In this document: one piece after another, positions 41,401-64,000 of the stretch | Position numbering within the stretch: the first letter of the stretch is position 1 | Layout of the letters: each line of letters begins with the position of its first letter | The notes under the pieces: generated by a model | What the model was told of the DNA's origin: nothing | Seen by the model: only the letters and a program-made list of their open reading frames with translations | Database searches by the model: none | Position numbers and translations under genes: made by a program | DNA from: Paenibacillus faecis | GTDB lineage: Bacteria > Bacillota > Bacilli > Paenibacillales > Paenibacillaceae | Direction: 5' to 3' | Assembly (NCBI RefSeq): GCF_008084145.1 | Contig: NZ_VSDO01000001.1 | Coordinates: 1,626,840 to 1,690,839, forward strand | Length of the DNA stretch: 64,000 nucleotides

Positions 41401-43245
41401 AAAAAGCGTATAGGCCAGGTCGGTCATGGCCACCGGCAGGTCAAGATCGCTCTCCGCTTCCTGATCCGCCGGGCGAACCAGAAGGTCCATCTCGACAAGC
41501 CGGCCCGGATACCGGTGACATAAGCCTTCATCCGCATAGTCGGAAAGCGTCACGATGATTTTGGCCTCCGAGTCGGCGACAATCCTGGCCTTTCGCTCCT
41601 CGGGGTAAGAAACGTCTACCGGGATGTACGCGGCTCCGAGTTTCCATATCGCCAAAATGCTTTCAACCATCAACGGCGAGCGCTCCAGCATAACGGCCGC
41701 AAAATCGCCGTGACCCAGGCCGCGCTCCCTAAAAATGCGCGCCAGGCGATTCGCATTCCGGTTCAACCGGGCGTACGTAATCGCCTCCTCTCTATAGAGC
41801 AGCGCGATTTTATCGGGATGACGGCGAACGTTTTCTTCGAATAACCGGTGGGCGGGCTTGTCCAGCCTGAACGCTTTGTCCGTGCGGTTAAAGTCGGCAA
41901 GGATCGTCTCTTTTTCCTGGTCCGTAATGATATCGATGTCTTGAACCAAAATCCGCTCATTCTCCAGGACGGTCTCCACGATCCGCCTCAAATGGCCTTC
42001 CAGGCTCCGCAGCAAGCTTTCCTCATAGACGAGCCCGTTATAAGTAAACAGTACTTCGAGTTCCCGTTCGGGAAACACCGTAATATCCAGATCATAGTTG
42101 GTATGCTCCAACATTTCGCTATCGGTCACGGAAAGAGCTTTCTCTCCGTCGCCGTTCGTCGTTTCCAGCGGATAATTTTCAAAAACGAGAATATGGTTAA
42201 TCAGATGATGCTTAAGCGCGGTTTTCGCTTGAATATCCGCCAGGGAAACATAGCTGTAGCGGTTCGCCTCCAGAATCGAATCATGCACTTGACGAAGCAG
42301 TTCCCGAAACGAAGTGCCCGCGCCGCTCTTGACCCGCAAAGGAAGCGTGTTGATGAACAAGCCTACCATGCTCTCGATTCCCGGTAGTTCAGGCGGCCTT
42401 CCCGAGACGACCGAGCCGAATACCACATCTTCGGAATGGTTGTAATGGTGCAGTAAGATACCCCAAATGGCGTGAAATACCGTACTTAAAGTCACTTGGT
42501 TGTTTACAGCCAGCCTCTGGAGACGCCGGGTCGTTTTCTCATCCCATTTAAACTGATATCTTCGATGATCGAACCCATCTTTCGCCTCGCCTCCAACGGA
42601 GGGAACCCGAGCCTGCAGTTCATAATCTCCCAGATAGCCGCCCCAATACCGCAGCGCCTCTTCCTGGTCCTGCTCACTCAGCCACATGATATAGTCGCTG
42701 TACGGATAAGCGGGGTCCAGTTGAAGCGGAAGACCGCCCGCCAGCGCCTCATAAATCCGGAATAAATCTTGAGCCAGGATCCCCATACACCAACCATCCA
42801 TAATAATGTGGTGAAATCTCCAGACGACCTTATGGACTTCTTCGTCCATTTTAAAAACAGCCATCCGCAGCAGCGGTCCGGTTTCCAAATCGAATTTCCG
42901 CTCCCGGTCTTGGTCTTGATAAGCTTCCACCCTTCGGGACCGTTCGTCTTGGGGATATCCGGTTACGTCCATGTAGTCGATTTGCGGATCACGCTGGTTC
43001 AGCACGATTTGCAAGGGCTGTTCCACTTCCGTAAATATAAATACCGTTCGCAGCGCATCATAGCGGTCGACCAGTTTCGCGAAACTGCGTTTCAGCGTTT
43101 CGGGACATAGTTCCCCTTTGAGCGTGAACGAAACCTGCTCAAAGTACGCTTCGGAGTCCGGTTCCAGCAAGGAGTGGAATAAAATCCCTTCTTGCGTCGG
43201 CGAAAGCGGGTAGATCTTATCGATTTCATGTTCGCTCAAATTCAC
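35464..43245 (-). CDS. Lipopeptide NRPS, second subunit: C-A(X)-T-C-A(X)-T-E, X probably diaminobutyrate
   Basis: The product has 2593 residues with a GTG start at 43245; GGGGAG lies close upstream, and a TTG two codons in is better spaced. Approximate domains: C (10-440; HHIIMDGW, a type that accepts a D-residue donor), A (465-960), T (1007), C (1070-1500), A (1520-2020), T with GGDSI (2067), E (2120-2570; [24 protein letters not shown]). Both A domains give the same pocket, D-I-W-E-M-T-A-D-D. Two or three acidic residues point to a basic side chain, and the EctB-type gene makes Dab the best guess. The canonical polymyxin-type Dab pocket differs (D-V-G-E-I-S). The E domain converts the second X to D. 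Residues 3 and 4 of the heptapeptide are added here. Confidence 0.92.
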   Translation of the reverse strand: MNLSEHEIDKIYPLSPTQEGILFHSLLEPDSEAYFEQVSFTLKGELCPETLKRSFAKLVDRYDALRTVFIFTEVEQPLQIVLNQRDPQIDYMDVTGYPQDERSRRVEAYQDQDRERKFDLETGPLLRMAVFKMDEEVHKVVWRFHHIIMDGWCMGILAQDLFRIYEALAGGLPLQLDPAYPYSDYIMWLSEQDQEEALRYWGGYLGDYELQARVPSVGGEAKDGFDHRRYQFKWDEKTTRRLQRLAVNNQVTLSTVFHAIWGILLHHYNHSEDVVFGSVVSGRPPELPGIESMVGLFINTLPLRVKSGAGTSFRELLRQVHDSILEANRYSYVSLADIQAKTALKHHLINHILVFENYPLETTNGDGEKALSVTDSEMLEHTNYDLDITVFPERELEVLFTYNGLVYEESLLRSLEGHLRRIVETVLENERILVQDIDIITDQEKETILADFNRTDKAFRLDKPAHRLFEENVRRHPDKIALLYREEAITYARLNRNANRLARIFRERGLGHGDFAAVMLERSPLMVESILAIWKLGAAYIPVDVSYPEERKARIVADSEAKIIVTLSDYADEGLCHRYPGRLVEMDLLVRPADQEAESDLDLPVAMTDLAYTLFTSGSTGRPKGVMIEHLGMLNHIWAEADDLGLNDQLIFAQTANHCFDISVWQLFGALILGGTTAIYPDELILEPGSFIHHVIRDRVTLLEVVPSYLGILLDIVEERVIRFEHLRHLMITGEAATPALVARWFELCPDVRMVNAYGPAEASDDICQYVMDRTPENRGYIPVGKPLPNIRIYIVNSRMRLCPVGIVGEICVAGIAVGRGYLNDSERTGQVFMEDPFGPESGVRLYKTGDLGRWLPDGNLEFVGRKDHQVKVRGFRIELGEIEHRLSEHEQIREAAVLVKESGEGEKYLCAYYTANHALPVSGLKDYLHGCLPEYMVPAVFVQLEEMPHNANGKINRSQLPDPVDLRSDEGFVPARNGTEETLVSIWSEVLDAGRVGTHDNFFELGGHSLKATVIVSRIHGELGVDVKVKDVFRFPTVALLAERIGELNDGRSPTSSIFPVPASIHYPVSPAQRRMYVLNTLEESGSTAYNMPFAYRVAGEVNTAHLQRIVDQMVERHEVFRTSFHVVDGELVQKVHPRAHCRVETVEMLGAAREEVQRQISSFILPFDLEEAPLLRIRLLQTGQEENVLFIDMHHIISDGLSGDLMLRELEQLYRGDRLPPLEIQYKDYAAWLNGRLSGEEMKAHEAYWLEHFSGELPVLNLPLDYRRPAMQSFNGETLPFSLQSELSGALRELSRDTGSTLFAVMLSAYYVLLSKYTEQEDIVVGSPVAGRQHRDVQDMLGMFINTVALRGFPERQKTFRQIVQEVRDHTLSAIDHQDLPFERLVELLNVDRDTSRNPLFDTMFNLTDREKPQVQLGELLLTPYELKHEISKFDLMLDVYADEAEIHFDLQYNTDLFKKPTAAQIGRHYVELLQNLVVHPDRPLAAAEWLSENEREKLIELGRGKAADYDFSLTLPRRFERFVLEQPEETAVKCGGNVWTYAELNAQANRIGRYLQRRLGEMPADTVAAVMLERSPDFIQSVLGIWKAGGAYVPIDIEYGVKRKARILEDSGAQILITHSEFLQDGLEALYEGDILCLDQVMDELMREIPENLEHTHDPDSLAYILFTSGSTGKPKGVMIEHKGLLNHVLAEADELGLDRRLVFAQNANICFDISVWQCFGALALGGTTAIYPQESVLEVERFIEGIIADRVALLEVVPSYLAVMLDVLEQTGAKLQALRYLMITGEAIKPDLARRWLALYPGIPVVNAYGPAEAADDISQHVIRELPEGVDNVPIGKPLANLNLYVVDEQMNLCPAGVYGEICVSGAGVGRGYIHDPERTGQSFMEDPFRRGTGESLRLYKTGDLGRWLPDGNLEFAGRKDFQVKIRGFRIELEEIEVCIQQSPFIRQTVVLAREDETGSKYLCAYLVPDPSMLGHEEDCIHKLKEELAAALPGYMIPAYFITLERMPLLASGKVDRAALPAPERDNASADDYAAPRDEVERMLASVWEEVLGVRQVGIDHNFFELGGDSIRAIQISSKLSSQGYTLKMKDLFQNPVIRKLSKYVEADHREIDQGPVEGFVELTPIQRWFFASGFTPANHWNQAVVLFKEDGFDPEILAEAFRGLVRHHDALRMVYRPDGGGWKQYNEEAAGEDPRSWFDLFVAAVPEGEEGRLEISRQLDRLHGSIDLERGPLVKVGLFKTGLGDHLAVIVHHLVIDGISWRILFEDLTLAYHQALCGEPVALPAKTDSYQTWAKRLKEYANSEAMLQERQYWKRIESANIKALPKSSPYTGQAARVADNMIYSFRLSQSETEELLGKVHKVYNTEINDLLLAALGRAVSLWTGEEDVLICLEGHGREEILKNVNISRTVGWFTSVYPVVLNVPSSADVSYHIKSVKEEIRRIPNKGVGHGILKYLAGSQDLGDLQFRLEPEIKFNYLGQFDNDVNTDLFRASDLSYGQTVSPEAEREIALNITGLVEDGRLILSIEYNLTEYAEADIRVFGELFKTQLTEIIKHCMEKESRELTPSDVGGSDLSIEELEAIMDFYKQ

Positions 43246-43263
43246 ACACTCCCCATTTATTTC

Positions 43264-43296
43264 GCTGCCGGATCTTCTCGATCAAAATCCGGCAGC
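43264..43296 (-). other. Hairpin between first and second synthetase genes
   Basis: GCTGCCGGAT (43264-43273) and ATCCGGCAGC (43287-43296) form a perfect 10-bp stem with a 13-base loop in the 70-base gap. No T-run follows on the minus strand, so it is not a typical terminator; it could limit decay of the long transcript or lower downstream expression. Confidence 0.55.
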
Positions 43297-43315
43297 TTCC
43301 GCAATCAGGCAAAGA

Positions 43316-59188
<15,873 letters not shown>

Positions 59189-59191
59189 TTA

Positions 59192-60439
59192 TCAATGCAA
59201 TACGACGGCCGGCTGTCCGATGGCTTGAAGTTTGCCGACAATGTCGTTCTGCTTGTCCGGCGGCAGTTGTTTGGTGTTCAAGATCTGCTGCAGCAATTCC
59301 CTTATCCGGTCCAGGATTTGAATGACGTCCAAATTCCCGTCCCGACGACGCATTTGTTCGATCAGTTCCCGGGTTTGCCGAATGGGCTCGACAACGCCGG
59401 TTGTGTAGGCCTCAGCATCCTCATTCCGGTTTCGGGCGATGAGGGCGGCCGTTAAAGCCGCCTGTGCCGCAGCGATCGCGGCTTCGCGCCGAGTCTCGTC
59501 CGCAGCGAATAACGGACGCAGCGTGTTCATTTCTTGCGGATGCTCCACATGGAAGGTTTGTACGGCCGGATAAGTCTCCTTCATGAGCTGAGTCAACACC
59601 TGGCGAGGCCCGACTTCCACCGCCCGGTCCATGCCGTTCCGGTGCAAGTACTCCATCGTCTCCCGCCAGCGAACCGGATGAGTCATTTGGCGATAGAGCA
59701 GCTCAACCAGCTCTTCCCGCCCATAAGGCCGGGCCGTGACATTCGAGATAATCGGCCATCGCCCGGGCCCGGTTTCCACATTCCGCAATTCCAGCGCCAG
59801 CTTGTCCGCCGCGGACTGCATCAGCGGGCTGTGGAAAGGAGCGCTCACGTTCAAATATTTCACGCTCGCATGTGGCGCCGCTTCCAGCACCCGATCCGCT
59901 ACGGCCCGGACAGCCTCCTGGTGGCCGGCAATGACATGCTGCCGCAAGGAGTTATAGCAGGCAATGACCACCTGCGAGGTTTCCGTCGTTGTCCTGCGGC
60001 ACCATTCGTCCAGTTGATCCGCGGTTACATGCGTCACGGCGGCCATCGCACCGAGGCTGGAGGAGACCGCCGCTTGCATCAGCATCCCCCGTTTTCTTAC
60101 AATGCTTAATCCGTCCCGGTAAGACATAACTCCGCTGCACACAAGGGCCGAATATTCGCCAAGACTGTGTCCCGCCATAAAACGGGGCTCCCAGCCCAGT
60201 TCTTGTCGGCCGATTTCGAAGGCAATGACGCTTACGGCCAAAATCGCCGGCTGCGTATTCATGGTCTGCATCAGTTCTTGATGACTGCCCTCAAAGCACA
60301 ATTTGACAAGATCATAACCTAACGTGTCGTTAGCTTCTTCGAACAACAGCTTTGCCGCGGTAAACTGATCGTGCAACCTTTTTCCCATGCCGACATATTG
60401 CGACCCTTGCCCCGGGAACAAAAAGGCGGTATTTGTCAT
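59192..60439 (-). CDS. fabD: Trans-acting malonyl-CoA:ACP transacylase (FenF/ItuD-like)
   Basis: The product has 415 residues. LFPGQGSQYVGMG at the N-terminus, GHSLGEYSALVCSG with the catalytic Ser near residue 92, and APFHSPLM with the His near 200 are the malonyl transferase motifs. FabD itself is about 310 residues; here about 120 further residues, Ala/Glu-rich and probably helical, extend the C-terminus, as in iturin-cluster transferases. It loads malonate on the ACP of the AT-less KS module of the next gene, which starts 27 bases downstream. GAGGTC precedes the ATG. It is the first gene of the operon, about 220 bases downstream of a good promoter. Confidence 0.9.
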   Translation of the reverse strand: MTNTAFLFPGQGSQYVGMGKRLHDQFTAAKLLFEEANDTLGYDLVKLCFEGSHQELMQTMNTQPAILAVSVIAFEIGRQELGWEPRFMAGHSLGEYSALVCSGVMSYRDGLSIVRKRGMLMQAAVSSSLGAMAAVTHVTADQLDEWCRRTTTETSQVVIACYNSLRQHVIAGHQEAVRAVADRVLEAAPHASVKYLNVSAPFHSPLMQSAADKLALELRNVETGPGRWPIISNVTARPYGREELVELLYRQMTHPVRWRETMEYLHRNGMDRAVEVGPRQVLTQLMKETYPAVQTFHVEHPQEMNTLRPLFAADETRREAAIAAAQAALTAALIARNRNEDAEAYTTGVVEPIRQTRELIEQMRRRDGNLDVIQILDRIRELLQQILNTKQLPPDKQNDIVGKLQAIGQPAVVLH

Positions 60440-60657
60440 ACGCAGACCTCAATTCGAAAATATTTAGTTGGATAGAAGTGAATCAGGATGTAGGAGTTTT
60501 AGCGATTGATTTTGAGTAGTGGATAATGTGAAAGAACTCTGAAGTGTAAGTCTTGAAGTGAAGCTTCTGACGCAGCCTATGAAATGAAAGGATATGTTTT
60601 ACATAGAGGTAATTAAATAGAAGTGAATGATAATTAAGTAATTAACATCTAAAGTCA
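60440..60657 (-). promoter_or_regulatory. Long AT-rich 5' leader of the synthetase operon
   Basis: About 220 bases between the predicted promoter and the malonyl transferase start, without a gene. The 12-mer ATAGAAGTGAAT occurs twice (60472-60483 and 60617-60628), and GAAGTG-like words recur between them. A regulator site or leader function is possible, but no known riboswitch is recognised. Confidence 0.35.
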
Positions 60658-60685
60658 AATATACTATATACTTTTTACATGTCAA
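60658..60685 (-). promoter_or_regulatory. Promoter of the lipopeptide operon
   Basis: On the minus strand TTGACA (60680-60685) is followed after 16 bases by TATATT (60658-60663) in a very AT-rich stretch. It is the only strong sigma-A-like promoter I see in the 349-base gap and points to the malonyl transferase gene. Confidence 0.6.
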
Positions 60686-60749
60686 TCCAATTATTGTATA
60701 TTTCATGTAATATTTTAGTAAAACTCTACTTCCTTTACATTTTGCGAAA

Positions 60750-60783
60750 CCGCAAAAAGGCTTCCGGAACGAGCCGGAAGCCT
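60750..60783 (-). terminator. Terminator of the ABC transporter operon
   Basis: AGGCTTCCGG (60758-60767) and CCGGAAGCCT (60774-60783) form a perfect 10-bp stem; on the minus strand T5 follows. It lies 5 bases beyond the permease stop and separates the transporter from the synthetase operon. Confidence 0.88.
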
Positions 60784-60788
60784 GCTGA

Positions 60789-63200
60789 TTAATCCACCGT
60801 CAACAACCTTGGAGACGTGGTTTGAACCGATTTGGATGCGGTCCAGGACCCGAGACAAGCCGCCGCAATACTTAGCGGAATCATCAAGGCTATGCCGCCT
60901 CCGTTCATGATCAGCGGGACTTCAACGATACCGTAGTCCGCCAGGACGAGGTTCAACAGAGGAGGAAGGCCCAGCAGCCCTAACGGAATTCCGACCAAAG
61001 CGCCGATCGCCGACAGGAACAGGATTCCCGTCGTTTCCGACAGACGAATCTGCCGGGAGGTCATGCCGATGGATTTGTAGATACCGTAAGTTCGGCTCTC
61101 TTTTTTCATATGAATCCGGCAGATGCTATAGATAATCACAAACGTAATTACGATGAACAGCAGCGCCATCACTGACATCGGAAGGACAATGATCGTGAAG
61201 GCTTGGGAAAACACTTCGTCGACCAGCGTGGCCTGGCTCGCCGTCCAAAGCACGTTTCCGTACCGCTGATGCAGTTCGCTTACGAATTGGTCGACCGACA
61301 CGCCTTCGTTAAGATTGATAAACGTGGTGTTCATCGTGCTGCCGTAATCCGGATTGACACTTCGGATGACATCGGCGGTAATCCGCCCCGTAAAGGCCAT
61401 ATTGGCGATCGCCTGATAGATCCCGGTCACTTCCAGCGTATGTTTCTCGCCTTCAATGTAAATATCCAGCGAATCTCCTGTCTGGATGCCTAAAGTCCGT
61501 GCCACGTTCACGCCGATGGAAATTTCCCGGACGCCGGCCGGGTTTCGCCCCTCCACATTTTCATAGCCGATATCATCGTAATTTCCGTCGGCCACTGTCA
61601 GCAGCACCCCCATCGTATCCGCCTGCCCTTTCGCGGAGGACCCTTGATCCAGCGGCAATACCGCGTTCGCGTCCCCGTAGCGGGAATAGTTTTTCACACG
61701 GGGATCCGACAACACCTCTTCCTGCAGCCGCTCGAAGGTCAATTTGGCGGGATTATCGATTCTTACCGACAAGTCGGCCGAATCATATCCCCATTTCGCA
61801 ATGGTTCCATGAATGGACGTGATGCTGTTCACGAACAGAAACCCGAACACCAGGACGGAAGTAGATAAAGCGGATATCAGAACAATCAGCAGCGAGCCGC
61901 GAACATTCTTCGTGACGCCCCGAAGACCGATGATTAACGATGTAGGGAGGGTGCCCAGCTGAAGCAGTTTTCTTTTCCAACGGCCGCTGCCGCCTGATCT
62001 CCGGGAATACTCCTTCTCCGACATGCCGTAACGGACGGCTTGGGCCGGCTCCACCGTCCGGGCCTTGTAAGAGAACAGCAGCGCTGAGAGGAAAATCACC
62101 GCGACTACGGCTGCTCCGAGCCAAATGGCGAGCATGGAATAGGCGGCGTTATCATCGGTGGAGCCTGTGCTGAGATAAGCCATGGAGCCGGCAACGATTT
62201 TGGCGGAGAATGCATAACTGGCCACAATCCCGGGGATGACCGCTACGAACGCCAAAAACGTATACTGCGTGACATAGGCCAAAATAACCTTCCGGGAGGA
62301 TAGGCCCACGGACTTGATGATCCCGATCGTACGATAGCTGGATAGAATCGCGTCGGAAATCGTGAATCCCAGCGTGTAAAGCGCGACCGCGATCATGACG
62401 ACGGCCAGAAAGATCATCACGAAACTAATGACCTGATTCGCTATCATGTAATAGGACGACAGACTCTCGAAATCTTTCACCGATTCCAGGTAAGGGGTTC
62501 CCAGAAACTGCTCGAACCTCTCCCAGTAGGCCCTGTTTTGACTGTAATCGTCAAACCGCAAGCCCGTCATGTATTTATCGTCTCCGGGCAGAGCCGACAG
62601 ATTTGTATTGTAGTCCTGATGGTTCAGCCAGATCCGGCCGCTGGTCGCGAAGGGGGAACAATAGGAAATGTCCACGACCACGGCGGCAACGTGAAGCCGG
62701 AAGCTTCCTTCGTCGGTTTTGAATTCGATCGCGTCTCCGACACGAATATTGTTGGAATAGGCGAGAGATGTGGGGATCCAGGCCGTTCCGGCCTCGGGCG
62801 AGCTTGTTTCTTCTCCTTCCGCAAACAACAGGCGGTCAACGGGAAAAGGGCCGTTCGGCGTATCCATCATGTACAAATCGACGTTGGGAATCTCTTCCCC
62901 GGCATGCGACATGCTGGACAAATAGCGATACCGCATGACTTCGGAGACGGTAACCCCCTCCTGCCCCGCCCACCACTGCTGAACCCGATTGGGGTCGTAA
63001 ATCCCGTTCTCCAGCCGTAATATTTGATGGGCGCCGCGGGTCTCGGCGTGCATATTCTCATACATCCGATTCGTGTTGTTAAGAACCAGGACAGCCGTCG
63101 ATAGAAGCAGGGCCGCAAGCATGATGATAATCGCAATGAAGCTGTTTTGAACTTTTTTGTTCTTCAGATTCGTCCAGCAGAGCTTCCAAACCGCATACAT
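60789..63200 (-). CDS. ABC transporter permease, FtsX/MacB type
   Basis: The product has 803 residues with about eight membrane helices: one near residues 18-38, three between about 255 and 375, one near 430-455, and three between about 665 and 790. Two large extracytoplasmic domains (about 40-250 and 455-660) and two FtsX-like permease units mark it as type VII (MacB) superfamily. Such transporters export or sense peptides, lipoproteins or antibiotics by mechanotransmission rather than classical transport. It starts 3 bases after the ATPase stop, with GGGGAG inside the ATPase end. Being next to a lipopeptide cluster, it might give self-resistance, but a terminator and separate promoter lie between, so this is weak inference. 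Confidence 0.85.
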   Translation of the reverse strand: MYAVWKLCWTNLKNKKVQNSFIAIIIMLAALLLSTAVLVLNNTNRMYENMHAETRGAHQILRLENGIYDPNRVQQWWAGQEGVTVSEVMRYRYLSSMSHAGEEIPNVDLYMMDTPNGPFPVDRLLFAEGEETSSPEAGTAWIPTSLAYSNNIRVGDAIEFKTDEGSFRLHVAAVVVDISYCSPFATSGRIWLNHQDYNTNLSALPGDDKYMTGLRFDDYSQNRAYWERFEQFLGTPYLESVKDFESLSSYYMIANQVISFVMIFLAVVMIAVALYTLGFTISDAILSSYRTIGIIKSVGLSSRKVILAYVTQYTFLAFVAVIPGIVASYAFSAKIVAGSMAYLSTGSTDDNAAYSMLAIWLGAAVVAVIFLSALLFSYKARTVEPAQAVRYGMSEKEYSRRSGGSGRWKRKLLQLGTLPTSLIIGLRGVTKNVRGSLLIVLISALSTSVLVFGFLFVNSITSIHGTIAKWGYDSADLSVRIDNPAKLTFERLQEEVLSDPRVKNYSRYGDANAVLPLDQGSSAKGQADTMGVLLTVADGNYDDIGYENVEGRNPAGVREISIGVNVARTLGIQTGDSLDIYIEGEKHTLEVTGIYQAIANMAFTGRITADVIRSVNPDYGSTMNTTFINLNEGVSVDQFVSELHQRYGNVLWTASQATLVDEVFSQAFTIIVLPMSVMALLFIVITFVIIYSICRIHMKKESRTYGIYKSIGMTSRQIRLSETTGILFLSAIGALVGIPLGLLGLPPLLNLVLADYGIVEVPLIMNGGGIALMIPLSIAAACLGSWTASKSVQTTSPRLLTVD

Positions 63201-63203
63201 GCC

Positions 63204-63980
63204 TTATCTCCCCTTCCCTGACATGAACATGAAGATTTGGCTTTCTCTTGCTTTCATTTGTTCCGGCGCATACTTGCCGAGCTCCAAAATCCCGTCGATC
63301 ATCCCGTCCTTGACCAGAATCAGCCGGTCCGCCCTGCAGGCCGCCTTGATATCGTGCGTCACCATCACGATGGATTGACCGGTCAGGTTCATGTCGGTCA
63401 ACAGGTCTAGAATGATCGTTCCCTGCTCCTGACTAAGCGCCCCGGTGGGCTCATCGGCAAATATCACCTCGGGCGAGTTGATCAGGGCTCTGGCGATCGC
63501 CGCCCTTTGCTGCTGACCGCCGGATACCTGGGAAGGCAAGCGGTCGGCCTGCTCCCCGATGCCCATCGCTTTCAGCAGCTTCAGGGCTTGTTTATTCACA
63601 TCGTTCTTGCTTCGCCCGGCCACATAGCCCGGGAAGGCCACATTTTCAAGCAGGGTGAAATCCGGAATCAGGTTGATCGATTGATACACGTAGCCGATTT
63701 TATTGGAGCGGAAATCCGTGATTTCTTTCTCCGAATAAGCATCAATCCGCTGTCCTTTGAAGAACACTTTTCCGGAACTCACCGTATCCAATCCGCTGAG
63801 GAGGTACAACAACGTGGATTTGCCCGACCCCGAGCTTCCCATAATTACCGTAAAATCGCCTTTATAGACCTCCAGATCGATCTTTTTTGCCGCGTGAAAT
63901 TGTTCGGTTCCGGTCGAGTAAGTTTTGCACAAATCCTCCGTCTTGATCAAAACGACTTTGCTGGCATTTGGGGTTATCAT
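63204..63980 (-). CDS. ABC transporter ATP-binding protein (MacB/LolD type)
   Basis: The product has 258 residues from the ATG at 63980, with AGGAGG eight bases upstream; a TTG one codon earlier is also possible. Walker A is GSSGSGKST, the Q-loop YVYQSINLIPDF, the signature VSGGQQQRAAIARAL, Walker B VIFADEPTGAL and the H-loop MVTHD. The pattern is that of ATPases pairing with FtsX-like permeases, and the permease gene follows directly. The promoter would lie beyond the window. Confidence 0.92.
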   Translation of the reverse strand: MITPNASKVVLIKTEDLCKTYSTGTEQFHAAKKIDLEVYKGDFTVIMGSSGSGKSTLLYLLSGLDTVSSGKVFFKGQRIDAYSEKEITDFRSNKIGYVYQSINLIPDFTLLENVAFPGYVAGRSKNDVNKQALKLLKAMGIGEQADRLPSQVSGGQQQRAAIARALINSPEVIFADEPTGALSQEQGTIILDLLTDMNLTGQSIVMVTHDIKAACRADRLILVKDGMIDGILELGKYAPEQMKARESQIFMFMSGKGR

Positions 63981-64000
63981 CAAGGCGCCCTCCTAAAAGT

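Overview
The window looks like a chromosomal segment of a Paenibacillus-type Firmicute. Ribosome binding sites are strong AGGAGG-like sites, TTG and GTG starts are common, intergenic regions carry many short palindromic repeats, and about 39 kb is one lipopeptide megasynthase operon. Species is not determinable from this sequence alone.

Layout. (a) 1-1447: the 3' end of a membrane-anchored serine-hydrolase-like gene, then a repeat-rich spacer with a probable 331-bp MITE. (b) 1448-8051, minus strand: FAD oxidoreductase, ion-transporter-superfamily permease, HyuA-type hydantoinase/oxoprolinase subunit, a HExxH protein and an RpiR regulator, apparently one catabolic operon. Divergent from it, nanE and a ROK kinase (8274-9913). 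(c) 9960-18933: two divergent copies of a two-gene module, each a membrane J-domain-like/TPR protein followed by a DUF1266-like protein. The spacer between them holds an IS3/IS150-type and an IS4-type element, both with recognisable ends and target duplications and both inserted into older repeats. (d) 18989-21183, minus strand: TPR membrane protein, a 62-residue membrane protein and a lipoprotein. A repeat-filled spacer follows. (e) 21772-60439, minus strand: a hybrid PKS/NRPS operon (malonyl transferase, three synthetases, MFS exporter, EctB-type aminotransferase). (f) 60789-63980, minus strand: a MacB/FtsX-type ABC transporter with its own terminator.

The megasynthase operon starts like iturin/mycosubtilin synthetases: fatty acyl-AMP ligase, ACP, AT-less KS, ACP and an in-line aminotransferase, served by a trans-acting malonyl transferase. 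This should give a beta-amino fatty acid. Seven complete adenylation domains follow. From their specificity residues I read Gly, Asp (with epimerase), X, X (with epimerase), Val, Leu, Val/Ile. X is probably 2,4-diaminobutyrate, because the operon ends with an EctB-type Dab aminotransferase and both X pockets are acidic. The predicted product is a beta-amino-acyl lipoheptapeptide. It shares its general plan with iturins and perhaps with the Paenibacillus paenilipoheptins, which I recall only in outline.

The most unusual point is the end of the assembly line. There is no thioesterase in the operon; the last synthetase ends in a degenerate epimerase/condensation-like domain that has lost the catalytic motifs but kept the fold-defining ones. 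No Sfp-type phosphopantetheinyl transferase or MbtH protein lies in the window.
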